Below are positions 55,107 to 64,000 of a stretch of 64,000 bases of DNA, piece after piece. Position 1 is the first letter of the stretch. Every line of letters starts with the position of its first letter. Both the position numbers and the translations under genes were made by a program. The notes beneath the pieces are model-generated. The model had not been told where the DNA came from. It was given only the letters and a program-made list of their open reading frames with translations, and made no database searches. This stretch comes from Ilyonectria destructans. Lineage: Eukaryota; Ascomycota; Sordariomycetes; Hypocreales; Nectriaceae. The stretch covers positions 1 to 64,000 of the forward strand of contig JAHEWK010000019.1 in the NCBI GenBank assembly GCA_020740775.1, in the 5' to 3' direction.

Positions 55107-56307
55107 TTAAAATCGCCGACCAAAATTGCCATAACCCCCGTATGAATCAAAGCCCCCTCGGCCACCAAACACTTGGTAGCCGTGCTTTTCCTTTCCACCG
55201 AGCCAGATGTTAACACCGCCATCTCTCTCATGTGTGTTGCCCACTTCGATTGCCAGCTTTTTCCTCGCCGCAGAAAGAGCCTTAACAGCTATCGTGAATC
55301 CTTTGTAAAACTCAGTTTGGTCTGTAAGCCGCAATTTAACTAACTTCTTTCCCATGTCATGCGTGTCTCTCAGCACATCAAGAGCAGGCCCCCTCAGCGC
55401 TCCGGCGATCCTGTCATTACCCGAGAGTTGGACGTAGCGGATATTCGCGCAGTTGGTAAAAAGGGCCAGCAAAGGCTCGTCTGTGAGTTGAGTTGTAACA
55501 TCGAGGCCGACATGAACAATATTTGGACACGCTCTCGTGAGACGAAGAATGACAGCGTCGCTCAAGCTCGCGCCCTTCCCGGTCTCTGCATCTCCAGCTC
55601 GGAAATCCTGGAGAGAGTGACAAAATGAAGGGCCTATTGAGATGATGGCATCAAGGTGGGCACTGTTGAATCTTAGTTACGATGACCAGACTAGCTGGCA
55701 TGGAGGCTCACTCTGTGACGTTGAATTCATCTGTAAATTCGAGCCGCTTGGCGCCGTTAATGAGTTTGGATTCCCGACCCTCCCATGACTGAGCTGACCT
55801 GAAATACACACACTCATTTGGGGAGTACTGGTCAGGCGTATACGGCGTCAGTGCGCGAGCTATTGCCACCAGTTGCGCCCGTTATCACGCGTCTCCTTTC
55901 GACATTTCTCTGTCTTTTCGGAGAGCCGCTGGTTGTTGAGTTAACACGCAAAGTCCGATTGCGGGCCATTGCAAGAGCGCGGAGCGTGTCAGGACGCGCA
56001 TCTGTGTCGCTAGAGTCTCTGATGATTTGGGTGGGACTGAACACGCAACGAACACGTCGTTGGCGACTGATTTAGGATAGCCGAAGCGCTCGAATGTTAA
56101 TCCGAGACGCCGCACTTCAACTGTCAGGGGTGCGGCCCATGTCTCGGCCCGACGATCGAGGGCGCCTCGGATCGAGGGACTGATTAACTGCGGACGGTTC
56201 ACTTCTGTAAAGTTTGTGGCTGGGAATGTGAGGCAAAAAAAAGGAAAGAAAGATATATTGTTTAACGTACCTGCATAACAAGTAGAACAGCATAATGAGT
56301 GGAACAT
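55107..56307 (-). CDS. Unrecognised LRR-like protein, four exons
   Basis: Exons 56307-56271, 56219-55889, 55798-55712 and 55662-55107 join with consistent phases (37+331+87+556 nt) to 336 residues. Introns are 51, 90 and 49 nt; the second uses a weaker GTGATA donor. Text includes TWAAPLTVEVRRLGLTFERF, AQSWEGRESKLINGAKRLEF, then LSDAVILRLTRACPNIVHVG and LTDEPLLALFTNCANIRYVQ, which look like AMN1/F-box-type leucine-rich repeats, and a Gly/Tyr/Phe-rich tail. I chose ATG 56307 as the only Met before the first intron. The first exon is the least certain part. Function unknown; possibly a substrate-binding LRR protein. Confidence 0.55.
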
Positions 56308-56759
56308 CTTCCCACACAGATCAAACTGCGTACCTTCACCTACAACCCCACAAATATGCCAACTCCAGAAAACGAGTGTCAATTAGTCCTAGCTGTTCAA
56401 GCTGTCAAAGGAGACCCAAGTCTAAGACTCTTCTGCTTCAGAAAGTTCTCAAACATGCGGCCTACCGCCAAGGGTACATTGGCGCTCAACTTCTTGTGCC
56501 AAGCCCTGTTCATCTTTGTTGCCGCTGCCCCCGCACAGAGTCGTGTCGTACCCGAATTTGGGGATCTGCATTTAGCGGAAAAGCTGACTCATGAACAAAC
56601 TATTCATCTCAGAGTTTTGGCCCCGATCATGTTGCGTTATGTTGTATTGCGGTAACAACAGAAAGAACTGCATGAGCTTCAAGTCAATCTTGTGTGACGA
56701 AGCGAACATCAATATGTTTGAATTTGGAAACATGGATTAGTTCGAGAGTAGAAGCGGCA
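56308..56759. other. Intergenic DNA, nothing supported
   Basis: Two overlapping plus-strand open stretches (to 56655) lack family resemblance and overlap the 5' end of the LRR-like gene. Confidence 0.4.
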
Positions 56760-57080
56760 TAGATAATACCTTCAAGGCTTTACCACTGGTTATGGGACGC
56801 CATATCGATAAACACCAAGAGGTCTTACAGCCACTCTACGGCTTCCTAGTGGATTATCGCAGATCGAAAGGCAAGGACCCCAGAGACAGAATTTCTCGCT
56901 TATGGGACTGATTTCAACCGATGAACGAGATGCACTGAGGGGTTTCCCAAACTACGAAATTACCAAAGACAACGTCCTCATCATGACTCTCGCACACTTG
57001 GCGCAGTTTCCACCTGACCCTAGATCACGTTTTGAACCGATAACAGCTAATAGTACATTCCCAAACTTGCGGTGCAAAAT
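56760..57080 (+). pseudogene. Second HET-like fragment
   Basis: FKALPLVMGRH, KGKDPRDRI and, after a frame change near 56895, MGLISTDERDALRGFPNYEI and TKDNVLIMTLAHL resemble the DPRD-x-IYGLLGL block and following part of HET-domain proteins. Only about 100 residues are present. The call is tentative. Confidence 0.4.
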
Positions 57081-57116
57081 TCCCTCACTAGGTTGGCCTC
57101 CTGCCTAGCGCGTGAG

Positions 57117-57225
57117 ACCTCCTGAGCATCCCCTAAGCACCCCCTGAGCAAGCCTGAGCATCCCCTGAGCTCTCCTGAGCATCCCCTAAGCACCCCCTGA
57201 GCGAGCCTGAGCGAGGCACACAGCG
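57117..57225 (+). repeat. Minisatellite of CCCCTGAGCA-like units
   Basis: About ten units of 9-11 bases (CCCCTAAGCA, CCCCTGAGCA, CCTGAGCATC, CTCCTGAGCA) run in tandem. Confidence 0.7.
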
Positions 57226-57239
57226 AGGACGGCATTAAT

Positions 57240-58979
57240 CGGAGTGCTGCCTACACAGAGACTAAATTCTAACTCTATTAAGATATATTTCGCTGCTGCT
57301 TTAGCGGTAACTTTTTATATTGCCTTCTGGATTAGTGCTGCTAATACCTATTAGTATAATAATCAACTGGGTAAAGAAGAAGCAGTGCCAGTAGCATGAG
57401 GTCTTGCAAAGTGGCCGCTGTGTGTACATCGCAGTTAGGGCAGTCAGTCATCGCTGTTAGAATCAGCCAGTACCAGGCTGCGGAACCCCTGCAGCCAACG
57501 GCACAGAGGACTATACAGATACAGTCAATGAGCTACTAGTCACAGCCACAGAAACAAGAAGTTAATGCGGCTGCCGAATCTATATAAAGGCAGTTACATC
57601 ACACTACAGTACATAACCGCGATCCGCTGCACCGCAAGTGCGGGCACCCCAGCCGGAAAATGGCGGGTCAGTAAAAATCAAGAGGTCTTGCGTAAGGGAC
57701 CAATACTACTTGAAAATGCGACTAATCAAATTGCGCGTTGGCGCTCAAATTCACCAGATGTCACCTATATTGCTTAGTTGCTCACTTACTACCCCACCTC
57801 CTAATTACGCTGCCAACATAAACCAATTATATCGCCTCTACCGAGCAACATAGAACCCCATCATTAAAGGAGCTGACCTACCTGTCAGAGCCCTACAGCA
57901 CCTAGATCTTTAGAGCCTTTAGCACTAAAAGCCCTCTACAACCCCTGGCGGATGCGATCCATAGCGCCCCTAGCTGCCCTAACCCCTCTAGAGCCTGAGG
58001 CCTCTAAAACCTGCAGAGCCCTACCTTTCTCAACTGCAGTTGCCCTATGCAGCCTCACTGATGTAAACAGTGGATAGTATATCACTCCAAGTAACTAAGC
58101 CCTTCTCCCAATATAGGATTAGGGAATAATTACCGAGCTTTAAGGAGGATTCGCCATCTCGAATATAAACTACTCAATGCTATACCTACCTCGGATATTA
58201 ATAACCTAATTAATAAACTAAATCGCCTTATAACTGCTATTTACCCTTAGCTAGATAACCTTACTTCGGGCTTATATATATATCTGCTATAGAACTAATA
58301 AGAAAAGACTAAATATGATATATGCTACAGCCCGAATATAAGCTCTAGTTGGACTACTATTACTTTAAGCTTAACTTTCTATAGGTATTATCTGAGTTAG
58401 AGTGGAGTAAATAGACTTATAGTGGAATTAGATATAGAACTAAAAGCAGAAGGTATTTCTATAATTTCTCTATAAATTAGAATCTAGAGGTTGGCTTTTT
58501 AAATCTCTAATAGATTATTTTAAGCTAAATATTATTTTTACCCTACCTTTAATTCTATAACTATAGATATCAATATAGAGATTTTTCAAATATATAATTC
58601 CATATTTAATCTACCTCAATATAGAGCTCCCAACCTGCTAGATACTTCAGATAGAAGTACTAAATATACAGTTATTTAAAAGATTAGCTGTACTGTATCT
58701 CTTAATAGCTGCAATAATAGCAGTAACTCTAACGAATTTCCTCCAAGCTCCAAGCTCCTACTTCACTCCTCGCCCCCAGATCCCATAGATCTCAATCAGT
58801 ATTAAGTAGTTAGCCGGAGAGATACTACTTATCCCCCTGAGGATAAAAATTTAACTGATTGTAGGGCCCCCGGGCGCTATAAAGAGCCCGATATAGAACA
58901 GAGATATATATTTAGCGAAACCAAGAGTATATAATGAATTCACTACTTCAATAAGCTTAAGAAAATTCTTCTAACTTAG
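57240..58979. other. Degenerate DNA upstream of the chromodomain pseudogene
   Basis: CCCTCTAGAGCC-like words recur at 57890-58030; after 58080 the DNA is AT-rich. Scraps such as PPDPIDLNQY and SETKSI near 58780-58930 suggest that the chromodomain protein's frame extends upstream, but its start cannot be placed. Confidence 0.4.
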
Positions 58980-60046
58980 CCTAGGGAGCCCAATCCAAAT
59001 ATCAGATGACGAAAATAGCGACGATAACAATAACGATAACGACAATATTGTTAACAACCGCTTAGCGTTAATTATTTATTAAGCTACCAATATAAAGACT
59101 ACCAGCATATCGGCTACCAGCTTTATTGATACAGTTCTTTTAAGAATCTATCCTGCTATAAAAGAGGGTAGTCGGGTGGATAATAGCCTTATTCCTACAG
59201 GGCGCCTTCTATACACTTAGCCTCTTAAAAATAAGATAACTATTAGCTATATATTGGCAGAAGGACCTAAATTCCAACAAAAGAAGATAAAACTGGCCGG
59301 CTTACCTTTCCGACTTACAGGCCAGTTGCTAAATAAAATATCAACAGAGCCTAAAGCCAGTCACTAGAACTCTTATAGTTCTAAAGTATCAGCGCCAGCT
59401 AATAGACTTCCTTTAGAGGCACTATATAAAAGAAAAAGGTCTATTAGTAAAATAGCTAAGGTAATATCTAAAGACTAAAACCAAATTAATAGTATAACTA
59501 GCTGTAATAAGCCTAAGGGGGATAGTAAGTATAGCTCTAGCAGTAATTAGAGTATAGCAGGAGATAATTATAAATTATAACTATACTCTAAGCAGCTAAG
59601 AGTAAATTAAGGTTTATATACTGCTATTATACTGCCGAATAATATAGAATCCTAAGGTTACCTAATACAGTTATCCGTAGAAACTGGCCAACTCTTAAGC
59701 AACGCCAAACCCATCCTGCTAGCTACTACACCAAGTTGCACCAGTTATAAAGAATAAATATCCACTAAGATCGGCAACAAGATAGTATCACCTTAACCCA
59801 CCACTCAATAAAGAGTATTGAGTCCGGCGGCTATTTCCTCTCCTCGGACTATGGGCACCCTTCATTTAAAAGCCAACGACGATAGCATATATGAGGTTGA
59901 AGCACTACTGGCTAAGTCTCAGTGGGGTAGAACAAGTTATTATCTCGTGAAGTAGGCAGGCTATCCAGATCACGACAATTCATGGGTTGAGAGGGACGAT
60001 ATTGCAGCTGATACAGTTAATAATTTCGATGCTGCGTACGAACGCC
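58980..60046 (+). pseudogene. RIP-decayed chromodomain protein
   Basis: One frame reads with only TAG/TAA interruptions: SDDENSDDNNNDNDN, VDNSLIPTGRLLYT, KFQQKKIKLAGLPFRLTGQL, QLSVETGQLLSNAKPILLAT, then the chromodomain DDSIYEVEALLAKSQWGRTS, YYLVK, stop in place of Trp, AGYPDHDNSWVERDDIA. Chromodomains bind methylated histone tails. The acidic Asp/Asn stretch and the C-terminal position of the domain fit a heterochromatin-type or transposon-encoded protein; no integrase was seen next to it. The 249-bp repeat begins right at its end (AYERLSHF). Confidence 0.65.
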
Positions 60047-60295
60047 TGTCACATTTTGGGATCATCGTACGACGCCTGGAACAGCTTCCAGACCGGCTGC
60101 TAGGAATCCGGTCCGGACCGGGTCTCAGACCCCCGGCAGGTGGGTCCTCCGGTCTCAGACCTCCGGACCTCGGGCCCGGAGGCTGCCGGAGGCCGCCCTC
60201 ATCTTCATCTATAAGACCGATCCCTAGCCCTTCGTTAGATAGAAAATCAAGAGCTTTCATCATCATCATCCTGATCCTATCCACTCAGTGTGACA
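60047..60295 (-). mobile_element. Second copy of the 259-bp element
   Basis: Plus-strand ends TGTCACATTTTGGG and CAGTGTGACA; the interior is the inverse of 34136-34319 (CCGGTCTCAGACCTCCGG, GATCCCTAGCCCTTCG). Flanking pentamers ACGCC and TGTTC do not match, and the two sides belong to different genes. It therefore lies at a rearrangement junction. Confidence 0.65.
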
Positions 60296-60708
60296 TGTTC
60301 CATCCCAGTATTGAGGGCAAGAAACTGGCGGCAAACTCGACAAAACGCAGGCCCGGGGACAAAATCCCACATGTAGACGTAGACATTCCCTAACATCGTG
60401 CTATGGGGCTTGCAGTTGGGGACGAAATTCCGGTAAGATTGTCTTGCAAGCTCGATGAGTTCCATATCCATCTCTTTAGACCGAAACTGGACCACCTTAA
60501 GCGCCTGATTGGAGTCAGCTGCTGCCACGGTATAGCTGGTCGCACCCTGTATTGGCGTAGGGGCGATACGACAACACAAAATGTCAGCGGCAAGGCGATC
60601 GCAGTCGTCGCGTGTGGTAGGACCATGCCGTTCGAAAAACCGAGATATCTGGAAAGCGGATAATTTGTCATAACTACCCGCATCCGCTGCGTACTTGGAG
60701 ATATCCAT
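60277..60708 (-). pseudogene. Phosphotransferase-like protein, N-terminal fragment
   Basis: 143 residues from MDISKYAADAGSYDKLSAF: TRDDCDRLAADILCCRIAPT, IQGATSYTVAAADSNQ, VVQFRSKEMDMELIELARQS, VYVYMWDFVPGPAFCRVCRQ. It resembles the N-lobe of fungal aminoglycoside-phosphotransferase-like (kinase-fold) proteins, including the Val-x-Phe-Arg strand. The frame ends inside the repeat element and no catalytic loop (HGD..N) is present. Confidence 0.55.
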
Positions 60709-61447
60709 AACCAGGGAGTCGTGATGGTTTGGTGGTGTGTTCAGCTATTGGTGTTCCTTTGTAGAATCGAGCCAATTAGGCACCTATACAAGATGTGATA
60801 TTCCAGCCACCCGCGTGTATCCGGACAGTATGCCCTCAATTATATACGGTGGTGGGCATAACGTGGAATGAAGATAATCAGCTAGGTGGCTTAGATCGTA
60901 AACTGTATTGTAGCACGACTTAGCTGTTTCAGCAGCTTTAGTCAGCAGCTATATCCGACTAATGGGAGCTGGCGAACAGCTGACGCGTCCATCTAGCCCC
61001 ACTTCGCCTTGCTGAACAACATCGTTCTGCCGGTAGACGAAAATAATCTGTGGCTTCTGCAGTTGGGAGGCAAGGAGACCGGACTTCCCACAGCCTTATG
61101 CGACAACAGCGTACGTGAAGCACACCGCTCCTAAGAGTGCAACGCTTTGGTTGAGCTATAATACTCGCTTGCTGTGTGGCGTCGATAGAAGGATGAAAGT
61201 GCAAGCTCACCTGAAACTTTGAATGAAGATCTTCGAAAAGACGTAGAATGCTGCGGCCTTGAGAACGGGCTTTTCCCGCCCCTTAGTCCTTCCTTGGCGT
61301 TGGGAGATGAGGGTCCGTTATCCTGTGAGATGCATCCATATATGTGTCGACTGCATCGCTTATAGGTTCTTATGCTTGGTTGAATGAGATTGGGCCGTCC
61401 GGGCAAATTGTCTACCGATCCCAGAGAGATGCTTTTATAGTAGTTAC
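60709..61447. other. Intergenic DNA
   Basis: No supported gene; a 127-codon minus-strand stretch (61131-61514) overlaps the tandem repeat and looks spurious. Confidence 0.4.
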
Positions 61448-61690
61448 GAGAGGACCTTGCTCTAAAAGAGGCCCCTGCTCTTAGCAAATTACCTTGTCCT
61501 GATAGAGTAGTCAAAAAAAGAGATCTATGCTTTTAGTCGAAAGAGATCCCTGCTCTTAGTCAAATCACCTTGTCCTTACGGAGTAGTCAAAAAAGAGATC
61601 TGTGCTTTTAGTCAAAAAGAGGTCCTTCCTTTTAGTCAAAAGAGATCCCTTGCTCTTAGTCAAAACAGATCCTTGTCCTTAGTAAAAAAA
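61448..61690 (-). repeat. Tandem repeat with 24-26 bp subunits in a 76-bp higher order
   Basis: The words AGAGATC(C/T), TGCTCTTAGTCAAA and CCTTGTCCT recur in order. The block starting near 61464 is repeated from near 61540 and decays to single subunits after 61615. Confidence 0.65.
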
Positions 61691-62836
61691 AAATATTTGT
61701 ATGAAATGCGGTTTCTAACCTGTAATTATCTGCTTAATGTTGGTCGGCCTCCCGCATGAATGCCATTAAGCACGTCACTCCGATCATCTGCGGAATCCTC
61801 TGTGTTACAGTCGATGTCGGAGGGGATGCAAATAGGCTCGCAAGAGGTGCCAATAACAGAAGTGGACGGGAGGACTGATTAGGTTGGGCTACGAACTGAT
61901 TGAGAACTTTAGAAGGCCGGGCTTACCTAGACTGGTGTCCCCCGTGCTACGATTCATCTTTTCCAACTTCTCAATAGCTGCCAGCCACAGACCTGATTCG
62001 TACCTTACGCATCAGGCACCCGCCCTCGCCACCTCTAAATACATAACCGTCGAGATATACCTACCCATATGAAGATCCAAAGCCATTGTTATAAACCACC
62101 ACGCTAGTAGCCACAACTTGGGAATCATCTATATCCTCCCTCCAAGCTCTAGGGTCTATCCGCACCCAATAACGTCACAAAGGCCACGATTACCTTCGGA
62201 ACTTATCTCATCCTCCACCTCTGGACCCCAAGACACAGTATAAGTCTATGTGGAATGGATATGTGCTCGGAATGCTCAGGTTACTCAGGATGCAGCAAGA
62301 TCACTACTATCACTTTCGGAGGGTCGCTCTACAGAAGACTCAACCAGGATATCAAAAACTTCATCATGAGTGATGGGCAATAAGGTTCTGTCCGACTGGG
62401 ATAGCATCATGACGGGCCATCCGCAACAAGCTCCGCATTCTTTGGGGTTATCAGTAGTTATGATAGGTAAGAATATGTAAATGGGAAAAAGGGATGGTGA
62501 GGACGAGGTGGAATAGCGCGGCGGCCGGCTCTTTATACTCGCTTGGACAAGGGGTCGGGTTCAGGCAAACATTCCTACGCCCTGCACCGCCTCCCTCTCA
62601 CCTAGCCATCTAACAAGACGTCGGGGTGAACATTGACCAGTTGATTCTTTCAGGGGGTCGCCTGGTTGGTGAGGCTCGGAGCTACCGGGCAACCAAGGGC
62701 GGAGTTGACACAGGGGCCACCTCACCGGCCACTATGATCAGGGGAAACTTGCCTCCTTGTATATAAGTGTCTTCATCTACAACGCAGCCCTTTCACGAGC
62801 AGTCTGATCAGCGACTTTTCAATTCTTGAATTCAAC
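61691..62836. other. Intergenic DNA with TATA box for the next gene
   Basis: No coding frame with support. TATATAA at 62760-62766 lies about 71-77 bases before the ATG at 62837. Confidence 0.5.
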
Positions 62837-63188
62837 ATGGAGCCCACTGGATTCCAGCTCAACGGAGGCGATCATGAATTTTTAATCGAATATCTGAACG
62901 CCAAGGGTGAAACCACGAGAGAGTTTGCTATGTTCATGCCTCATAAGAGCGGGTGTCTGATCTGTCCCGCGCAGGTACATCAATCCAACTCGTATTTATG
63001 ATTTCGTACTGACAGGAGGCAGGTTCGGATTATAGAAATCAAGGGATAATATCGTGGATTTCTCGAAGGAGACATCAAAGCTGACTGCATCAACTGGGGC
63101 CTTCAATTGCCTCACAAAATTTTGGTTTATCAGTGCTTGCATCTACTTGACGGGGGATCTGGAGGTCACGAGGACTAAAGGGCAATAA
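62837..63188 (+). CDS. Small unrecognised two-exon protein (96 aa)
   Basis: Exon 1 (62837-62974) encodes MEPTGFQLNGGDHEFLIEYL, AKGETTREFAMFMPHKSGCL, ICPAQ. Intron 62975-63035 (GTACAT, branch CTGAC, TTATAG) joins in phase 0 to an exon reading KSRDNIVDFSKETSKLTAST, FNCLTKFWFISACIYLTGD and ending at TAA 63186-63188. Nearer AG sites at 63015 and 63022 give early stops; with the second one the frame resumes after one TAA (YRGFLEGDIKADCINWGLQL), so either splice model could be ancestral. A good TATA box supports transcription. No family recognised. Confidence 0.5.
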
Positions 63189-63299
63189 ATAAACTGTAAA
63201 TGCATTTATAACAAGTTTGTAGAAAGAACCAAAGCCCATTGTCCTATCAATTACTATACTAAGTAGTCACCTTCACGTCATTCCGATGCCAGGCTAGAC

Positions 63300-63892
63300 T
63301 TGAATATCGATGCCAAGGGTTCTTTCCCCATTGCACGAGCAATCTGTTCGAAGGTCCAGCTATCTTCCAGGTAGCTGGAGAGCGTAAACAACCGGCGTAG
63401 CTCCATCAATATCCTGCTCATTCGGATTGGCCCTAAACTTAGTCACCAGTCGGGTGATGATATTGCCAAGGCCACTTCTCGCTGCAGCATGAAGACAGCG
63501 GCTGCATGCACCTGGCTGAGCTCCTCGATCCAATAGTAGTGTTGCTGTTTTGGCGTGTCCAAATAATAGAGCCATGAAGAGTGCAGTGACACTGCTTTCC
63601 ACGGGCTGCTCATCGATATCCGAGAAATTCAGCAAGATGGATATAACACCATCGCGGCCTTCAACCGCAGCCAGTACCAAGGGTGTGACACTCGAGTGGA
63701 TTTTGTCTTTTGGTCGATATATGGGATCACCCCTAGGCGTTCGTCCAAAGTCATCCAGGAGGAAGGTCCCAAAGGGTAATGCGATGTCCGTTTCTTCTTT
63801 AATGCCGTCCTGTATTTCCTTAACAAGCCGGGAACTTTCAAACCATGGATGTGCATCAGAGCCCCCATTGTCTTGTTTCAGGAAGCCCTGTC
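63300..63892 (-). pseudogene. Ankyrin-repeat protein, 3' exon, frameshifted near the end
   Basis: From a likely 3' splice site (TTTGCTGACAG) near 63893 the frame reads LKQDNGGSDAHPWFESSRLV, LLDDFGRTPRG, HSSVTPLVLAAVEGRDGVIS (ankyrin helix pair), VTALFMALLFGHAKTATLLL, LHAAARSGLGNIITRLVTKF, NPNEQDIDGATPVVYAL, then TAG at 63360. Shifted one base it continues LSSYLEDSWTFEQIARAMGK and ends near 63294, so a frameshift probably removed the natural C-terminus. Upstream exons would lie beyond the MITE at 63926. Confidence 0.6.
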
Positions 63893-63925
63893 AGCAAATG
63901 TCTCAAGCAGTGTATTAAATTTCTT

Positions 63926-64000
63926 GATGGATCCGTTACGGTCAATTCGATCAAATGATAGGGATCGATACAGTGATGATGATGTTGATGATTCCTTGTC
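63926..64000 (+). mobile_element. MITE of the GTTGGA family, copy 5, cut by the window end
   Basis: It starts GATGGATCCGTTACGG and continues GTCAATTCGATCAAAT and TGATGATGATGTTGATGA, matching copies 1 and 4. The 3' end and target duplication lie outside the window. It is inserted close to, possibly inside, the intron upstream of the ankyrin exon. Confidence 0.7.

Noticed and set aside
46738..57080. Starship giant transposon carrying NLR/HET cargo
   Set aside because: No captain tyrosine recombinase (DUF3435) or element borders were seen in the window, so the idea has no direct support.
1..64000. CRISPR arrays, rRNA or an intact biosynthetic megasynthase
   Set aside because: No direct-repeat/spacer pattern, no rRNA core motifs and no PKS/NRPS domains were seen; the genome is eukaryotic.

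Overview
The window looks like a filamentous ascomycete chromosome, probably Eurotiales (Aspergillus/Penicillium-like). Genes have short 46-90 bp GT-AG introns with CTGAC/CTAAC-type branch sites. They belong to typical mould families (PHO84 transporter, P450 with its reductase, ribokinase, F-box, BTB, HET, NB-ARC). Much of the DNA is AT-rich and transposon-derived, and it is decayed mainly by G:C-to-A:T transitions that turn Trp/Gln codons into stops and His into Tyr, as expected of repeat-induced point mutation (RIP). The species assignment is inference; no search was run.

Layout. 1-1.7 kb: 3' part of a phosphate transporter gene with one nonsense codon. 1.7-13.6 kb: AT-rich transposon graveyard with solo LTRs, two copies of a 525-bp element, a decayed Ty3/Gypsy chromovirus and a large foldback palindrome. 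13.6-21.8 kb: a GC-normal island with four genes all on the minus strand (NADPH-cytochrome P450 reductase, ribokinase-type sugar kinase, cytochrome P450, F-box protein). 21.8-25 kb: degenerate DNA including a RIP-destroyed copy of a two-finger C2H2 regulator. 25.6 kb: a small secreted Cys-rich protein. 27-38.5 kb: nested transposons (hAT element split by a MULE with 100-bp TIRs, MITEs with 7-bp target duplications, a BTB gene split by a 259-bp insertion). 39.7 kb: a second small secreted protein. 40-57 kb: a patchwork of intact and broken genes (iron-alcohol dehydrogenase fragment, Baeyer-Villiger-type monooxygenase fragment cut by a hAT element, ABM-like protein, NB-ARC, bHLH, HET and alpha/beta-hydrolase pseudogenes, another hAT transposon, an LRR-like gene). 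57-64 kb: a RIP-decayed chromodomain protein, a truncated phosphotransferase-like gene, tandem repeats, a small two-exon gene and an ankyrin gene next to a MITE.

Working together. The reductase supplies electrons to microsomal P450s, and one full-length P450 lies about 3 kb away on the same strand, so functional coupling is possible but unproven. Most of the rest is a record of transposon traffic. Several target-site duplications can be read directly, so the order of insertions can be partly reconstructed. Remnants of self/non-self recognition families (NB-ARC, two HET, ankyrin) suggest a dynamic accessory region.
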